Assembly (NCBI RefSeq): GCF_907164915.1
Contig: NC_061863.1
Span: forward strand, 8,734,340 to 8,798,339
DNA length: 64,000 nt
From: Impatiens glandulifera
Taxonomy: Eukaryota; Streptophyta; Magnoliopsida; Ericales; Balsaminaceae
Direction: 5' to 3'
A program made the position numbers and the translations under genes. Under the pieces are notes generated by a model. The model ran no database searches. It was not told the origin of the DNA and saw only the letters and a program-made list of their open reading frames with translations. Below are positions 23,871-36,904 of the stretch, one piece after another. Numbering within the stretch: position 1 is the first letter of the stretch; every line of letters starts with the position of its first letter.

Positions 23871-24840
23871 TCTTCTAGCAGCTTCCATATTTTGGAAAAC
23901 TTCTCAATAGACATAACTAGGATTTTATTCATATTGAAAAGAATGTGTTTAGAAACATTATAAATACAGTTATGAATATGAAGGGTAAAATAAAGGACAA
24001 CCTAAAATGATAGAAAATATATGTTTCTTGTTTACAATCGTTCAGAGGTACATGTTGATTCTATAAGACTAAGAAGGTTTCTTATACTTTTATTAGGGCT
24101 AAAAATATGTTAATTTTCAAATGGTTGAAAATATTGAAATTCTCATATGGTTATGCGTCTAATTTGTCATGATGCATTGACACAACCAAATGTAGGTTAA
24201 TTTGAATCAAAAGTCATGATTTTCATCTCTTAGAAAGGTTATTGTTAATTGCATTTATGAGAATATTACCTAAATTTGTATGGGGAATATTGAATTATTT
24301 ACGTAATTTCATGTATGACCTTAATTGTTAAACTTTGAGCTTAGAAAAGTGGATAATTTGCAATCTCAATTTTCAATAATTATGTGCAACATGGACAAAA
24401 AATTTCTACCTTCTTTTTTTCATTCAATGAAACATATTTTGATCAATTTTATATTATCTTTGAAAGGTATTCATGTACAATATAGATTGATGTATACCTT
24501 CAAAAGTTATGTATCAATTTTATATTATCCTTTTACTACAAAATTTAAAGAAATATAATTTTTTTACCACATATCTATAAATGTTTTTAAAGAGTGTGAA
24601 TAATAAAATGAAAAACAAGGCTAGAATTGAAGCATCCATATGCAATGCCTATATTCTTGAAAAATATCTGCATTTATTTCATATTATTTTGAATCGAATG
24701 TAAATTTTAAACAAAGACAACCCCAAAGGAACACGGAATGGTCAGTCAACAAAATTAAACCACCAATTTTGTTTTTCAATTAGCTTGGACGCGGGAGTGA
24801 TGGTTCAACAAAGAGATTTATGACTAGCCAAGAAAGTTTA

Positions 24841-26367
24841 TGTTAGATTAATTTAAGAAAGAAAAAAGGGAAAATATTTAAATTAAGATTAAAAAAAAAT
24901 TAATTAAGTTGAACGCTTTAATTGATTAAAATGAACTTAGGATAATAAAAATCAATACGACATACTTTTGATGATGCGTTAATAAGTGAATAAAACTAAG
25001 TTGTGCATGCATATGTTTAATGCACAGGAAATGCTAAACAGATACTGACAACAAAGTTGACGTCTAAAGAAAGTTGGTAGTAAGGTTGCCAACAACAAAA
25101 CTGATTTCAGAAGGCTGGCTTCAACATATGTGTTGAAGAAGCGCTGACAGTCGGCTTGCTTCAACAATAGAGTGAAAGAAGCGCTGACAGTCGGCTTGCT
25201 TCAACAATAGAGTGGAAGAAGCGCTGATAGAAGCCTTGTTCCATGAGTAGTCTGAAGAAGCACTAGCAGCAGCTTTGTCTCGGTAGTAGTCTAAAGAAAC
25301 GTTAGCAACATGCTTGCCTCAGCAACAGTCTAAAGAAGCGCTGACAATAGCCTTGTTTCAGCAGCAATCTAAAGAAGTACTGGCAGCATCCTTGCTTCAG
25401 CAGTTGTCTAAAGAAGCGTTGATAACAACATTGCTGATGGAAACATTGCTTCTTCAGCACAACTATGTTGCGCTAACAGCCGAGTAACCAACATTAGTCT
25501 TGCTTCATCAGCACAGCAGCGTTGTACCAATAGTTGTGGACGCTATCAGTAGTCTTCCAAGTCAGCTTAATACGCCCAAATGTACAATTTCCACGTACTC
25601 GATTATTCCATTAGCCCATGCAGTATTATCCAGTACACCATGTTTTAACTAATATTTTGTGCATTACAATCTCGTACGCCACGATCCAACAAATATTATT
25701 CTTGCGTACGATCTCATACTCTTGGCGTACAACCATTGAAAAGCTTACACGTATCTACAAATTAGATTTGACCGTTGCTACACTTCAGATATAAAAAAGG
25801 ATCAAAGTACAACGGTGAATCTCTTCTTGAACTCGGGAATTCTTGATAACACGATTTTTCCGAATTTCTTAACTCTTTGATTATTTCTCTAGTTTATTCT
25901 AAGAATCATTAAATTAAGCTGAGATAATTTACTACAAGTTTATCTGAGTGTATTTTTAGTGTTGTAAGTTGAACAAAACATTGTCTGCTCAATAGAGTGT
26001 GATAGTTAGAAGTTTAGAATAGGCAGTTGTTAAGTCTTGTGTTCTAACTTGGTTTGTGTAGACGCTATACAAATCAAAGTCATATAGTGGATTCCTTCTG
26101 GAAACAGAAAATGGGTGACATAGGAGTTTTATCTCCGAACATCCTTAAAACCTTGTGTTATTTCATTTCTGCATCTTATAGTCCGTTATTTACTGCTTTA
26201 AATCCCGCAAGAACTTTCCGCACTTGAATTTGATCAACATCTTGCTACGATTTGTTGAAGAATAAAAATAAATTTGAAGTCCTTAACAGGATTAAAATTG
26301 CATTGAAAGTCAAAAATAGTATAACAATATTTAATCTCCCCTTCTATTGTTGTCACCGATCCTAACA
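24841..26367. mobile_element. Solo LTR, 1527 bp
   Basis: It starts TGTTAG and ends CTAACA, with perfect 5-bp duplications gttta at 24836-24840 and 26368-26372, and no internal retroelement domain. It inserted into the TNP2 pseudogene. Length, TG...CA ends and the CT-rich 3' end (CTCCCCTTCTATTGTTGTCA) fit a long-LTR copia family. Recombination between two LTRs would have removed the body. Confidence 0.9.
25095..25440. repeat. 40-bp tandem repeats inside the solo LTR
   Basis: About eight units built on GAAGCGCTGACAGTCGGCTT then GCTTCAACAATAGAGTG. The first three (25141, 25181, 25221) are nearly identical and later ones drift. Confidence 0.8.
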
Positions 26368-27009
26368 GTTTAGTTACTCACACGTATATCCTATTAAATT
26401 ATCCATAAATGGATCCATATTATAGGTAATGAATGATTAAATGTTAATTTCAATCATGAATATAAAAATTAATTTCATTTCAAAAATTTTGATTTTTTTG
26501 TGACATGAGTGCTGGATTAGATCCGATAGAAATATATTGTCAATTCTCATTATGATTATGATCAAAGGTAATGAACTTATGATTTTAATTTCCATTTGAA
26601 TTATACCGTTAATGATGGATATTATATGTGATCATTCTATCTCACTTTGAAGATTATACAAAAACAAAATGGGAATCTTGACAAAGAATTATCACATTTC
26701 ATCTTATTTGGTCCTAAAACACCAGCGGCCTCATATTCAACGTACTCCATAAATGGTTTTGTGTGGATGACAGGTGATTTCGGATCTAATAAATCAACAC
26801 TAAATAGTGGAATTTGCATTCGTACAAACGATGTTAGTTACTATGTACTTTTGGAGGATATTATTGAATTAGAATACCATATTTTATGTTTACGTGTAGT
26901 TCTATTTAGATGTTTATGATTTAATCCTACAAGAGATACTAGAGTTAATGAAACTTATAGATTGATTGACATAGAATGAAATGGAGATATAGTTAGAACC
27001 ACTCATTTG

Positions 27010-29255
27010 TTCTTGCTCAAAAAACTATAAAAATCTATTATTTGAACTATCCAACCACAACAAATAATCATAATCATAAATGGATGAATATTTGTAAAAC
27101 AAAAGTCATGAGATAGATAGAAGAAATATGGACAAATGAAATGGAATATCAACAGAAATGTGCAACCATATAACTATATATTCCCCTGAATATTCCATTA
27201 TATGATGTCAACGATTTGAGTGATCTAAATGTTATGAATGTTGAGTTTAATGGTTCAGTATAAAAAGAATTGCTTGGTTCAGATAAAAAGTGAAGTTGTA
27301 CAAAGTGAATAGTACAGTATTACACATGGAGATGTTGAACCTGTAGAAGGTGAAGAATAATCAGAAAATGAAATGTTTTGATGTTATAATTTCATATGTA
27401 ATGCACACTAAATTGCGTATTATTTGCATAGTATTTATTGTTATATTCTGCGATATTATAGCTCTAATTAATGAAAACAAGTATTCAAACATGGCAAAAT
27501 TGGTTTGCGAGGATATTTGCAAATTACTACTAGATAGTTCAAATTTATTTATTTAAAATGTCATTGATCTATAATAACTTTTGTAATTAAATTGAAAACT
27601 ACTAATTGCAAGAATTATTACCAACATCGATAACCTAAGTTTATTGCAAAACTAGTCGCATGCCAAATCAGTTGGAATTAAACCCTATTATCATTCATCA
27701 ATTCTTTAATCCAACGGTTACTAATCCATTCATCCAATGGTTATCCTTGATTGTCTTTTTATTATAATGCAAGTTACATCCTGCCATAAATATTTTGTAG
27801 TTACAATAATAATTAATAATATTTGTTAGTTGTCTCATTTAAGGCATTAATTGCCTTATTTGTAACAATTAAGAAATTCTTTTGGATTAAAAATTTCACC
27901 TTTAATAATATTGATTTTTTTTTGTGTGAATTTCATTTGAAATAAATTTCACCTTAATTCACATTAAAATTTTGTATGAATTTTAATATTTGAATATTAA
28001 TTCATATTTGAATTTGGTGTGAATTTCATTTATATAAATTATTATTTTTTATTAATTAATTAAATTAGTTTATTTCTAACCCTATTAGCAAGATAAATAT
28101 TATGTATCAAATGATAATCTAATCTCTATGTAAATTAATTGAAATATTAATTAAATACGTATAAGCAACCTATTTGCTAACTAATTAACTATGGTTAGTA
28201 ATGTACATCAAGTTAGTTCCTTATATCATTATTCTATAATACATAAATGATATATTAGAATCAAACATATTAAACCATAATTTATTATAAACAATAACAT
28301 GACTTAAGTTACACTACATAACTAACTAGAAACCTGAAATTAGGGCACAACGCATACTAAATAAAATATATATAGTTACAAACCAATATATAAATATATA
28401 ACAATTTTGACTTTTCAATAAAATATAAGTATACAGGCTTGTACAGTGTTCGATGTTCAATTTTTTCTCTCTTGCTACACAAATTCAACACATTTTATAT
28501 TAATAAAATGAGACGGTTTCATCCATTTAACAAAAATAAAATAATTGTTACATAAATGATTGTTATTTCTTTCATTAGACTATATTCATATCACTAATAA
28601 AAAAAAATATCTACCAAAAACTTAATAAATCTGATTATTTTATCTTTCTTTTTTTTCAGTTTTCTTAAACTAATTAAAAGATGATCAAATGGCTATAAAA
28701 ACGATTGTTGTTCTTTCACATTAATATAAATTATTTTATGTAAAATATATAAAATCTTAAAAAGTAATATAAGAAATACTTCCTATAAGAGTTGGTACAT
28801 ATAAAATTATAGGAATGCTAACTTTTAAATTTTAAAGAATAAAATAATATTAATAATAATAATAATAATTTTTCAAAAGAATAGTAATAATAATAAATAA
28901 ATAAATACTTTTTGGTAGAAAAATATTAAATAATGATATATTAAATAATTAATATAAAGACGATGAGATGACTGTACAAATGTTGTTATTCTTCCATTAT
29001 ATTATATTCATATAATTATTTTAAATAATATTTTGAAAATCTTAAATAGTAATAAAAAAATATAAATGTAACCAACATTTTATAAATATGATTATTTTAT
29101 ATATTTCTCATTTTTCTTTAAATAATTAAAAGACTGCTATATAAACAAGTGTTGTTCTTTCATTAGACTACATTCAATATATAACAAGTGTTGTTATTTC
29201 ATTAGAATACATTCAATATTTTCTTCTTTGGATTATTAATTGACTTGTGAGTTTT
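27010..29255. other. AT-rich intergenic region
   Basis: A weak continuation of the TNP2 tail runs to about 27300. Beyond it the sequence is AT-rich with short simple repeats, such as GAATTTCATTTGAA words at 27930-28030 and (TAA)n at 28850-28870. The last few hundred bases would include the polygalacturonase promoter. No gene, clear TATA assignment or mobile-element end was identified. Confidence 0.5.
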
Positions 29256-29261
29256 TATAAC

Positions 29262-31729
29262 ATGGTGAGACATTACTTCATAAAATAAAATATTTCTTTT
29301 AACTATTTTATATTAGTTATATATGATATTCACTTATTTATCTTTTTTATTGACAGGAATGGTTAAATACAATTTTGGTGTTTTCATTTTGTCTAATAGT
29401 AATTCTAAACCTTAGTCTAGCAGATACATTTGATGTAACGGCCTTTGGTGCCAAAGGAGATGGGAGTGTAGACGATTCACAAGTAATTATTTATTCGCTA
29501 ATCGTTTTATAAACTTGATATTACTATGAATAATTTCATGGTTAGACAATGAGCTTGATTAAAATAAAGCATGCATACAATAACAAATTCAACTTTAATT
29601 TGAATCTATATTTTTTTTTGAAAGACGACGTAGAGTCAATATAATAATAGTCATATAAAAAGGCAAAGAATTTCATCCACTTCTTTAGACTAATCTCAGT
29701 TTAATATTACAATGGACATGAATTTGATGAACCCTAATTAATTTGAAGGCTTTCTTACAAGCATGGGCTAAAGCATGTGCAAGTAGCAGCAGTGCCACCA
29801 TGGTGGTTCCTGGAGGAAAGACATACTTGTTGAGTCCTCTTCAATTCAAAGGTCCTTGTAAAGGACCATCATATATTCAAGTTCAGGTGATCTAATTTGA
29901 TGATAAAAACAAGAATCTTGGATGACCCATATTTTAATTTCTTTTCAATCTATATATTTAGATAATTTTATTTATTTAATTAATTAAAAAATACAAAATA
30001 AATCTTTTTAGATTGATGGAACCCTAATGGGACCCAAAACCAAAAGTGATTGGACTGGTTGTGTGGACGGTGCATGGATAGAGTTCTCAAATGTTGACGG
30101 TCTTCAAATTTTTGGAAGCGGGAAACTTGATGGACAAGGTTCACCATGGTGGAAAACTTTCTATTATGACCGTGATAACAATATCAATGACAATTACCAA
30201 AACGTAAGAATTTGATCATTTTTAACTTTCAAAATTGATTCTATAAGCAAATAGTACGTACTACTTTTGTCTTCACTTAATAATGTTGATATACTCTCAA
30301 AACTTATATATCAACTGATATGTTGAATTGTTTTTCTTGGTTCTTCATTTGCAGGAAGGAATTAAAGGCCAAAAACCGTCGACGGTAACTACAACTCTTT
30401 TATGAATATCAATCAATATCGATTTAATATACTTTTCAAACTGATATACTAATATTAATATGTTAATTTTTTATCTTGTTTCTTCATTTTCAGCAAGGAA
30501 TGTGCTCACAACCACCGATGGTAATAAGAGTGTTGTATGAATATCCAATCAATATTGATTTTATTCTTAATTATCATTGTGTTGATAATTGTTTTGTTTT
30601 TATCATTACCACTTTTACAAATGTGAGCATTAATTGATGTAGGGATTAAGATTTTCAAGATGCAAAAACCTTGAATTAAGAGGGTTGACTCATATCAACC
30701 CTCCAGGTAGACATATAAGCATATATTCATGCAGCGACGTTACAATTACCCAACTTACAATCACCGCACCCGAAAATAGCCCTAATACGGATGGAATCGG
30801 CATCTCTTTCACACATAACGTTAATATCACCAACTCTATTATTGGCACAGGTATGATCAGTTGTCATGTCGCTAGTTTATAGTAATTTTTTAATAAAAAA
30901 AATACATCTAATTTATTGTGTATATATATTATTGTAGGTGATGATTGTATTGCAATTTCTTCTGGTACTTCAAACATTTTTATTGAAGGAATTCAATGCG
31001 GACCTGGGCATGGCATAAGGTAAAATAGAGCTCATTTGAAAACCCTTTTCGGATCTTGATGAGAACCATCATATATAATCATGTTTTTTTGTTTTGATAT
31101 TATTGAAGTGTGGGTAGCCTCGGCCAAAGCGGGTCTGTTGATACTGTGGAAGATGTTCATATAGTAAATTGCAATTTCACAAGAACAACTAATGGGGCAA
31201 GGATAAAGACATGGCAGGTAAATTAACTATGTTGAAAAGTAAACTTATAACTAAGAAATTATTTAACACTATGATTTGATGTTACTTTTTAGGGTGGAAA
31301 AGGTTATGCAAGAAATATTACATTTGAACACATTCAATTGAATGATGTTAAGAACTCTATTATTATTGATCAAAATTATTGCAATGGAAAACACAATTGT
31401 CCGGAAAAGGTAAGTATTTTGGTATACATCGTGTTTAGTTAATTTCGTGGAATAAAATAAGAATTACTTGTATTGATATATTTATTTTGAAGCCGGGCGC
31501 GGTGGAAGTGAGCAATGTGAAGTATATAAATGTGCAAGGAAGGTCGGCAATTAATCAAGCAATACTCCTAGATTGCAGCAATCAAATTCCATGCAGCAAT
31601 ATTGTTTTTGACAATGTAAACATATCGTCAAGCTCTAAGGGTAACGTTTATGCGACTTGTAAGAATGCGGATGTGTCTATCCCTTCCAACGCATATCCAA
31701 CTGTATCATGCAGTAAAGCTGGCATTTAA
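29262..31729 (+). CDS. Polygalacturonase (GH28), secreted pectin hydrolase
   Basis: Eleven exons join in one frame: 29262-29264, 29357-29482, 29749-29886, 30012-30203, 30355-30384, 30494-30520, 30643-30850, 30938-31019, 31109-31217, 31293-31409 and 31493-31729, coding 422 residues. A hydrophobic signal peptide (about 1-24, ending SLSLA-like before [14 protein letters not shown]) implies export to the cell wall, where it would cut alpha-1,4-galacturonan. All four GH28 motifs are present: SPNTDGI, TGDDCIAI, CGPGHGIS and RIKTW. The GDD and NTD aspartates and the catalytic-site His are intact. Exon 1 supplies only the ATG, because the only ATG in exon 2 is out of frame with the signal peptide and the start codon is followed directly by a GTGAGA donor. 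The 30- and 27-nt exons 5 and 6 look duplicated. A decayed copy lies at 41535-42185. Confidence 0.92.
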
Positions 31730-34015
31730 ATAGTTGGATTTGTTGTTTTGATAGTTTTGATCCTAATTCATGATAATAAATTTAATAATATATACTTATG
31801 TATGATTGAAATCATTAACCTCTCATATTGGAATACAATGAATAAGATTCTCTATCCATGTTTTGTTTTATATTTGGCTATATAGACTATGTACTTGATT
31901 GTTAGTATAAAATTGTATGGTAAAATAATTTATTCCATGCAATTAGAAGAAAATAAAAAAATAATGATGTCCCCATTAGTAAAAAAGTGATCTCTAGTGA
32001 CTGAAAATCGTTGTTAAATATTGTTTATCCTGTTGTTACAAGTCTTTATCCTGTTTATAACTTTATTTTAAAAGTTATAAATTTTCATTATCAACTCGGT
32101 TGTGAATTAGATCACAATGAAACGATCAGATGTTAGAATCCCAAAATCCGAAAAGAACATATTTTATAGGATGTCATTAAACGATATTGGTTCTCAATGG
32201 AAGACTACAATACAACAAAATATACATTGGGTGACACATAATTGCCAACACATATTACGTGTTGACAAAAATAAGAAGAAAAAAAGTTTTTCCAACATTT
32301 TCTTGTCTACAACAATCTTTATTATTTTATTTATATTTTCAAAAACCTTTTCAAACAATAATTTGATAATATTTTGTTTTAATAATTTGTTTCTTTGTTC
32401 TTTACTTAATATTTTAATTTTAATTTTTTAAACAATTAAAATTAAATTATATATTTATTTTTATCTCAAAGTTCAAATTTATTTATATTTTGAGTTAATT
32501 AAATATAATTTTATCATTAATATTAAATTAATTAAATAAAATTAATATTAGATGAATACAATAGATAACTTCTTTAACTAATATAATATAATAAATTAAC
32601 TATTAAATAATTCAAGTTCAAAATACATGAATTTATAATTAATCTAATAAATTGAATTTAAAAAAAAAAATATAATTTAATTTTAATATTGGCTAGTTGA
32701 TTTCTTAAATCATCTTTATTCATTATCTATATACGATGTTAGGTTAAATGGAAGTGAGAGGGTGGCTGTTTTCCTCAATCCATCATCTCTAGCAGGTAAA
32801 TGAATCATATGGTTCTTGAGCTTCCTTATCTTTTTCTTTCTTGATTGAGTTTTCTAATGGGGTAACGGAGAAGACAAAGAATGAACTACTTTCTTCCGCT
32901 TCATGGAAAGGGAAGAAGAGGATAAGTTTAAAGACGTATAAATGAAGGTCACCAGCCAGCAAGTCTGAAAAATCTCATCATCATGCCAATGATTCCGATG
33001 ATTCGTTCTTCGAGATAGATCCTGAACTCCGTTATAGTTTCCAACGTAACTTCTAGCTCTCTCTTTCACTCTATCTATCTCTTTCTACATTATTAACGAA
33101 TATGTTGCGACAATATGTTGATTTAGGATGTTAATTGTTGTTAGTGTGTATGAAATTGACAAAATTCTTGATTACTTCAGTTTTCTCATTCTATAATTGT
33201 TGCAATTTCTTTTTGTTTGAGTCATTGTTACACTTTTGCAAAAGTCGGCCTAGTTATTCATCAGTTATAGTCCACATCGACTTGTTTTATTTGTTTTTCT
33301 ACTTGTTAAAGAATGATAGGTCTAATTTTCATCCTTAAGAGTAATAATAGTACCAAAAGTAGTTTAGAAGATATAGACAAATCTCAATGTCATCAGCTCC
33401 TGCTCTAGAAATTCATCTTAAAAGAAACAAAGGTTTTAGATGGCTAGAAATGACTAACCCATTCAGAAACTAGTTTTTTTTAGAAAATTTGGAATTATAC
33501 CTCAATCCTAGTTAGAAATACCATTTTCTATCTTTATTGTATTTTCTTCTTCACTTGGCAAAGAAATGTAGATGTACTGGAACATGATTTCATATTTTTG
33601 AGAAGCACATACTTCTGTTTGGTAAAAAAAAGTGTAGTTGGATCACAAGTTTAATTTTAGGCTGGTTGAAAACAAAATTTGAATTGAATGAGATCAAATA
33701 TAAAAATTGAGGATAACAAAATGGTGTAGATGTCCTGAAAAACCTGCCTCCATTTGAAAACACTTTTTATTTATAGGTTCCAGCATAATTTATAAGTCTC
33801 ATTAATAATGTTTTTGCTATCGGTTCTTTCTTTTTCACCAACTAAAATGTGGCTCAATTGAAGGTCCTCGAAAACTGAATTTCAGATCTTTTCAGTATCC
33901 TGTATGTAATATATAATACATAATCTTATAGATAAAAATAATTTTTGAGGATATGTAAAAATGAAGGCAATAAATAAAAGTTATTTGACATGATCTTGGC
34001 AGAAGTTTCTGTAAT
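31730..34015. other. Intergenic region downstream of polygalacturonase
   Basis: A 3' UTR-like segment is followed by AT-rich sequence. A short open stretch at about 32985-33055 (DDSFFEIDPELRYSFQRN) looks protein-like but ends in a stop, and I cannot assign it. CT-rich words follow at 33050-33090. No other gene is supported. Confidence 0.4.
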
Positions 34016-34019
34016 TATA

Positions 34020-34800
34020 ATGGGAGAAGGAAAATGGCCATCACAATCCTCTTCCAACAACAGTAGCAATAACCATCATCATCTCACTAGCACAACTTAC
34101 AGTTCCATCTCTTCTTCTTAGTTAATCCATTTCTCTCTTGCTTTATTATATTAGCCCTAATCTTTTTTCTTAATTAATTAGTAATGATGATGCAAACAAG
34201 AATAAAAGTTTCAAGGATATGTTAAAATCTGAAAAAAAAATCTCTCATGATGAAGATGAACAAGAGTTTATCATCAAAGAAGAACTTTTTTCTAACCCCA
34301 CAAGTAACTAATTACATCTTTTTATTATATGCTTATTGTTTTTATACACCTAATTAACTTCTCAACATGTGAGTTAACAGTGATTATTGATACTAAATGA
34401 GATGATTAGAAACTTAGCACTCCAAGATCAAAGCATTCCACAACAGAGCAGCGTAGGAGAAGCAAGATAAATAACACTCAACTGGGCTCATTTAATAACA
34501 CTTTATTTTTACCAAATCAAGTATATCAGAAATGGGAATCATGTAGATTTCAGAGTTAAAGAGAACTTATCCCTAGAAATGACCAAAAGAGAGATAAGCA
34601 TCATTCTTATTAGAGGTATATTAAAACAATAAATTCATGACTGTGTATTATAATTATGTAGAAACTTATTAACCAAAAAAAGCTAAAATAAATAAGTAGG
34701 TTATTGAATACATTCAGTGTTTGCAAGAGAAAGTCTAGAAGTTCGAAGGACCATACCAGAGATGGAATCAATTAGACCCATCAAAATCAGGGCCAGGATA
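34020..34800 (+). pseudogene. BIM1/BIM2-like bHLH transcription factor pseudogene
   Basis: A basic region and helix 1 are clear at about 34420-34480 (PRSKHSTTEQRRRSKIN, the wording of BES1-interacting BIM proteins). It continues as RELIPRNDQKRDK at about 34565-34605 and, after an intron-like gap, VIEYIQCLQEKV at about 34700-34735 and GPYQRWNQ at about 34750. An upstream open segment from 34020 (MGEGKWPSQ, Ser/Asn/His-rich) and DEDEQEFIIKEELF at about 34255-34300 are likely linker exons. A roughly 60-bp insertion splits helix 1 from the loop, and there are stops (EKV*KF) and frame breaks. Functional BIM proteins bind E-boxes with BES1 in brassinosteroid signalling; this copy cannot. Confidence 0.8.
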
Positions 34801-36110
34801 ATCAATCATATTTTCTTGTTAACTAATTTATGTTTCATATATACTAATGATGAACATCCAATTTTTATTTATGAATAGGAAAAACAGTCATAATAATAAT
34901 AATAATAATAATAAGCATGTTGCAGAACCTCAATTGGTATTGTCAATGAATGGAAATAAGACATGCCTAAAAATAATTCATGTTTACAATAGAGTATTTG
35001 TAAAGGTGTCTTCAACTTACTAGTGTAAATTAATTCTATCAAGTGGTGGTTACAGTTATGCTAAGTTTGCGTTTTTGCAAAGAAAAAATTATCACAATTA
35101 CAATGTTGATTAATTACTATGAATGTGTTATCTCACTACATATTTCACATAATTCATCAATTGAGAGAGAAAAGCTTAATGAAATATGTTTATATTATAT
35201 AATATTTTTCATATAAAGTATTTTTGGTAAAATCCAATATTTGTCACATACACGTAACAAACATTAACTCCTTATTTATGTTTCTTACTCTTTATTTTTG
35301 TTTCTTATACCAATTTCTATTTTCATTTATATCTGCAAGGACACCTTAATTTGGAGTTGAATGATGTTAGGAGAAATCAAGTTGAGGCAGTAAGTAGTTT
35401 AACAAGATTATTGTCAATACTAAGATTCCATATTATTAAAACTTGTCTTATTAAAGGTAGTTAATCGTCTATCCAAGGAGAGTAAAATTTTTGTTGTGTA
35501 CTCATGTGACTTGAAAATAGCTCTTGTTATAGTTGAAACCATTGCCAGCATTTGTGGTTCAAAAGATTGAACACATTGTGAGCATTTGTGGTGCAAGGAG
35601 GTATGCATGTCACTTTTTTTTCTAATAGAAGTGTTGAAATCATTGTCAATATTTTTTGTGTACTCATTTGACTTTAAAATGAGAATTATGAATACATTAA
35701 TAGAAGTTGAAGTTGAGAAACAAGATGAGGAAATTGTGGACGTAGAAGTTGAGACAACTATATAAGCACTCAAGTAAGCAATATTGTGTAAGATTGTCCA
35801 AGCTATTGATGCTTTAAAAGATGGATAATCGCTTAAGGATTTTGTCTAAAAGTGCAAGAGAAAGTAGTAAAGTTCTTTCCATCTCAAGGGAACTAAATAT
35901 TTGAAAATTAATGTATTTTATTTAAATAAATATAACATGTAAATTAACTAATTAATGTTCTTTTATATAATTATTTAAGGTTTTATTATTTATGAATTGT
36001 TGGTGTTTTTATTTAATTTATAAATAAAATTAAATATTTAAACATTTAAAAAAAATGCATAAATAAAAATAAATAAATAAAGTTTTAAAAGAATTGTTAA
36101 AAAAATAAAT
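34801..36110. other. No gene recognised
   Basis: It contains a (TAA)n run at about 34895-34915 that may still be a His/Asn-coding part of the bHLH pseudogene tail, then AT-rich sequence. At 35560-35840 there are loosely coding-like words (GGTTCAAAAGATTGAACACA and variants) upstream of CACTA-like debris. No ORF here has a recognisable family. Confidence 0.4.
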
Positions 36111-36119
36111 TAATAATAA

Positions 36120-36345
36120 ATTAGACTTTTGGCGACGTTTGAATTACTATTACCAACACTTAAATAAGCGTTGTTAAATGTCTCTGTCTTTTGGCAACGC
36201 TTAAATAAGCGTTGTTAAAACTTGCGCCCACCCTGTTTTCGGTTACGCAAGATTAAGTGTCAGTAACATTTTTGGCGACGCATGTAAGAGTTGGCATAAA
36301 TCTTTTTAAGCGTCGCTGTAAATTTTTTTTGTTGTGGTTCTAGAA
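36120..36345. mobile_element. CACTA-like terminal fragment
   Basis: Repeated GCGACGCTT / AAGCGTTG words in both orientations (36125-36320) end in TTTTTTTTGTTGTGG, one change from the common CACTACAACAAAAA terminus read in reverse. Only this subterminal block is recognisable; the other end was not found. Confidence 0.45.
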
Positions 36346-36704
36346 CCTCCACTTTGTTTATGTAAAGTAACTCCTCAATATAGTTATTTTATGTTTGTTA
36401 GTTTGATTATTAGATTCTTATAAACTATATAAAATTATTTTAAAGAATTTAAAATCTATAACATATGGAAAATATATATTAATTAGTATTTACACAAATG
36501 CTACATATTCAAGAAAGAAATTAATTTCTTTATAAAGTTATTAATACATATTTATAATATTCTTGTAAAGCTTAACCTAAATTTCATAAATCTGAATTTT
36601 TTTTCTTGTATCTATTTTTCTTATCATAAACATTAACTTTTTTTTATCTAATTTCTCCTTTTTAAAATAGAATTATAATTAGAAGGTAGACAATGTTCTC
36701 CTAT

Positions 36705-36850
36705 AATATAAATATAAATATAAATATAAATATAAATATAAATATAAATATAAATATAAATATAAATATAAATATAAATATAAATATAAATATAAATATA
36801 AATATAAATATAAATATAAATATAAATATAAATATAAATATAAATATATA
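36705..36850. repeat. (ATAAAT)n hexanucleotide microsatellite
   Basis: About 23 perfect tandem copies of the hexamer. Long NININ- and YLYLY-type frames across it on both strands are artefacts. Confidence 0.97.
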
Positions 36851-36904
36851 TAAATATAAATATATAGTAATATGTTCAACCGGACTATCAATGTGAAGAA
36901 CTTC

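Larger units (their letters stand above)
23878..27010 (+). pseudogene. Decayed CACTA TNP2 transposase gene, interrupted by a solo LTR
   Basis: Frame-broken plus-strand segments follow the intact TNP2 at 13579-16912 in order: LPYFGKLLNRHN and FIHIEKNV (about 23880-23945), KSHDFHLLERLL with LPKFVWGILNYLRNF (about 24210-24310), FLPSFFHSMKHILINF and IHVQYRLMYTFKSY (24325-24510), then THTYILLNYP just after the solo LTR (about 26375-26405), and a DUF4216 exon at 26640-26920 (SYYVLLEDIIELEYH, VVLFRC). Many stops and frameshifts show an old dead copy. Removal of 24841-26367 restores colinearity. The downstream tail to about 27300 may still be part of it. Confidence 0.85.

Noticed and set aside
28425..28470. 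Possible right terminus of the CACTA element that starts at 9193 (GTACAGTG then GATGTTCAA)
   Set aside because: Only CAGTG matches; the TIR body ACTCTTTTTCTACCAGTG and the 3-bp TSD are missing.
32117..32431. 104-codon plus frame
   Set aside because: AT-rich composition (Lys/Asn/Ile/Phe) with no recognisable motif and no supporting splice or leader signals.
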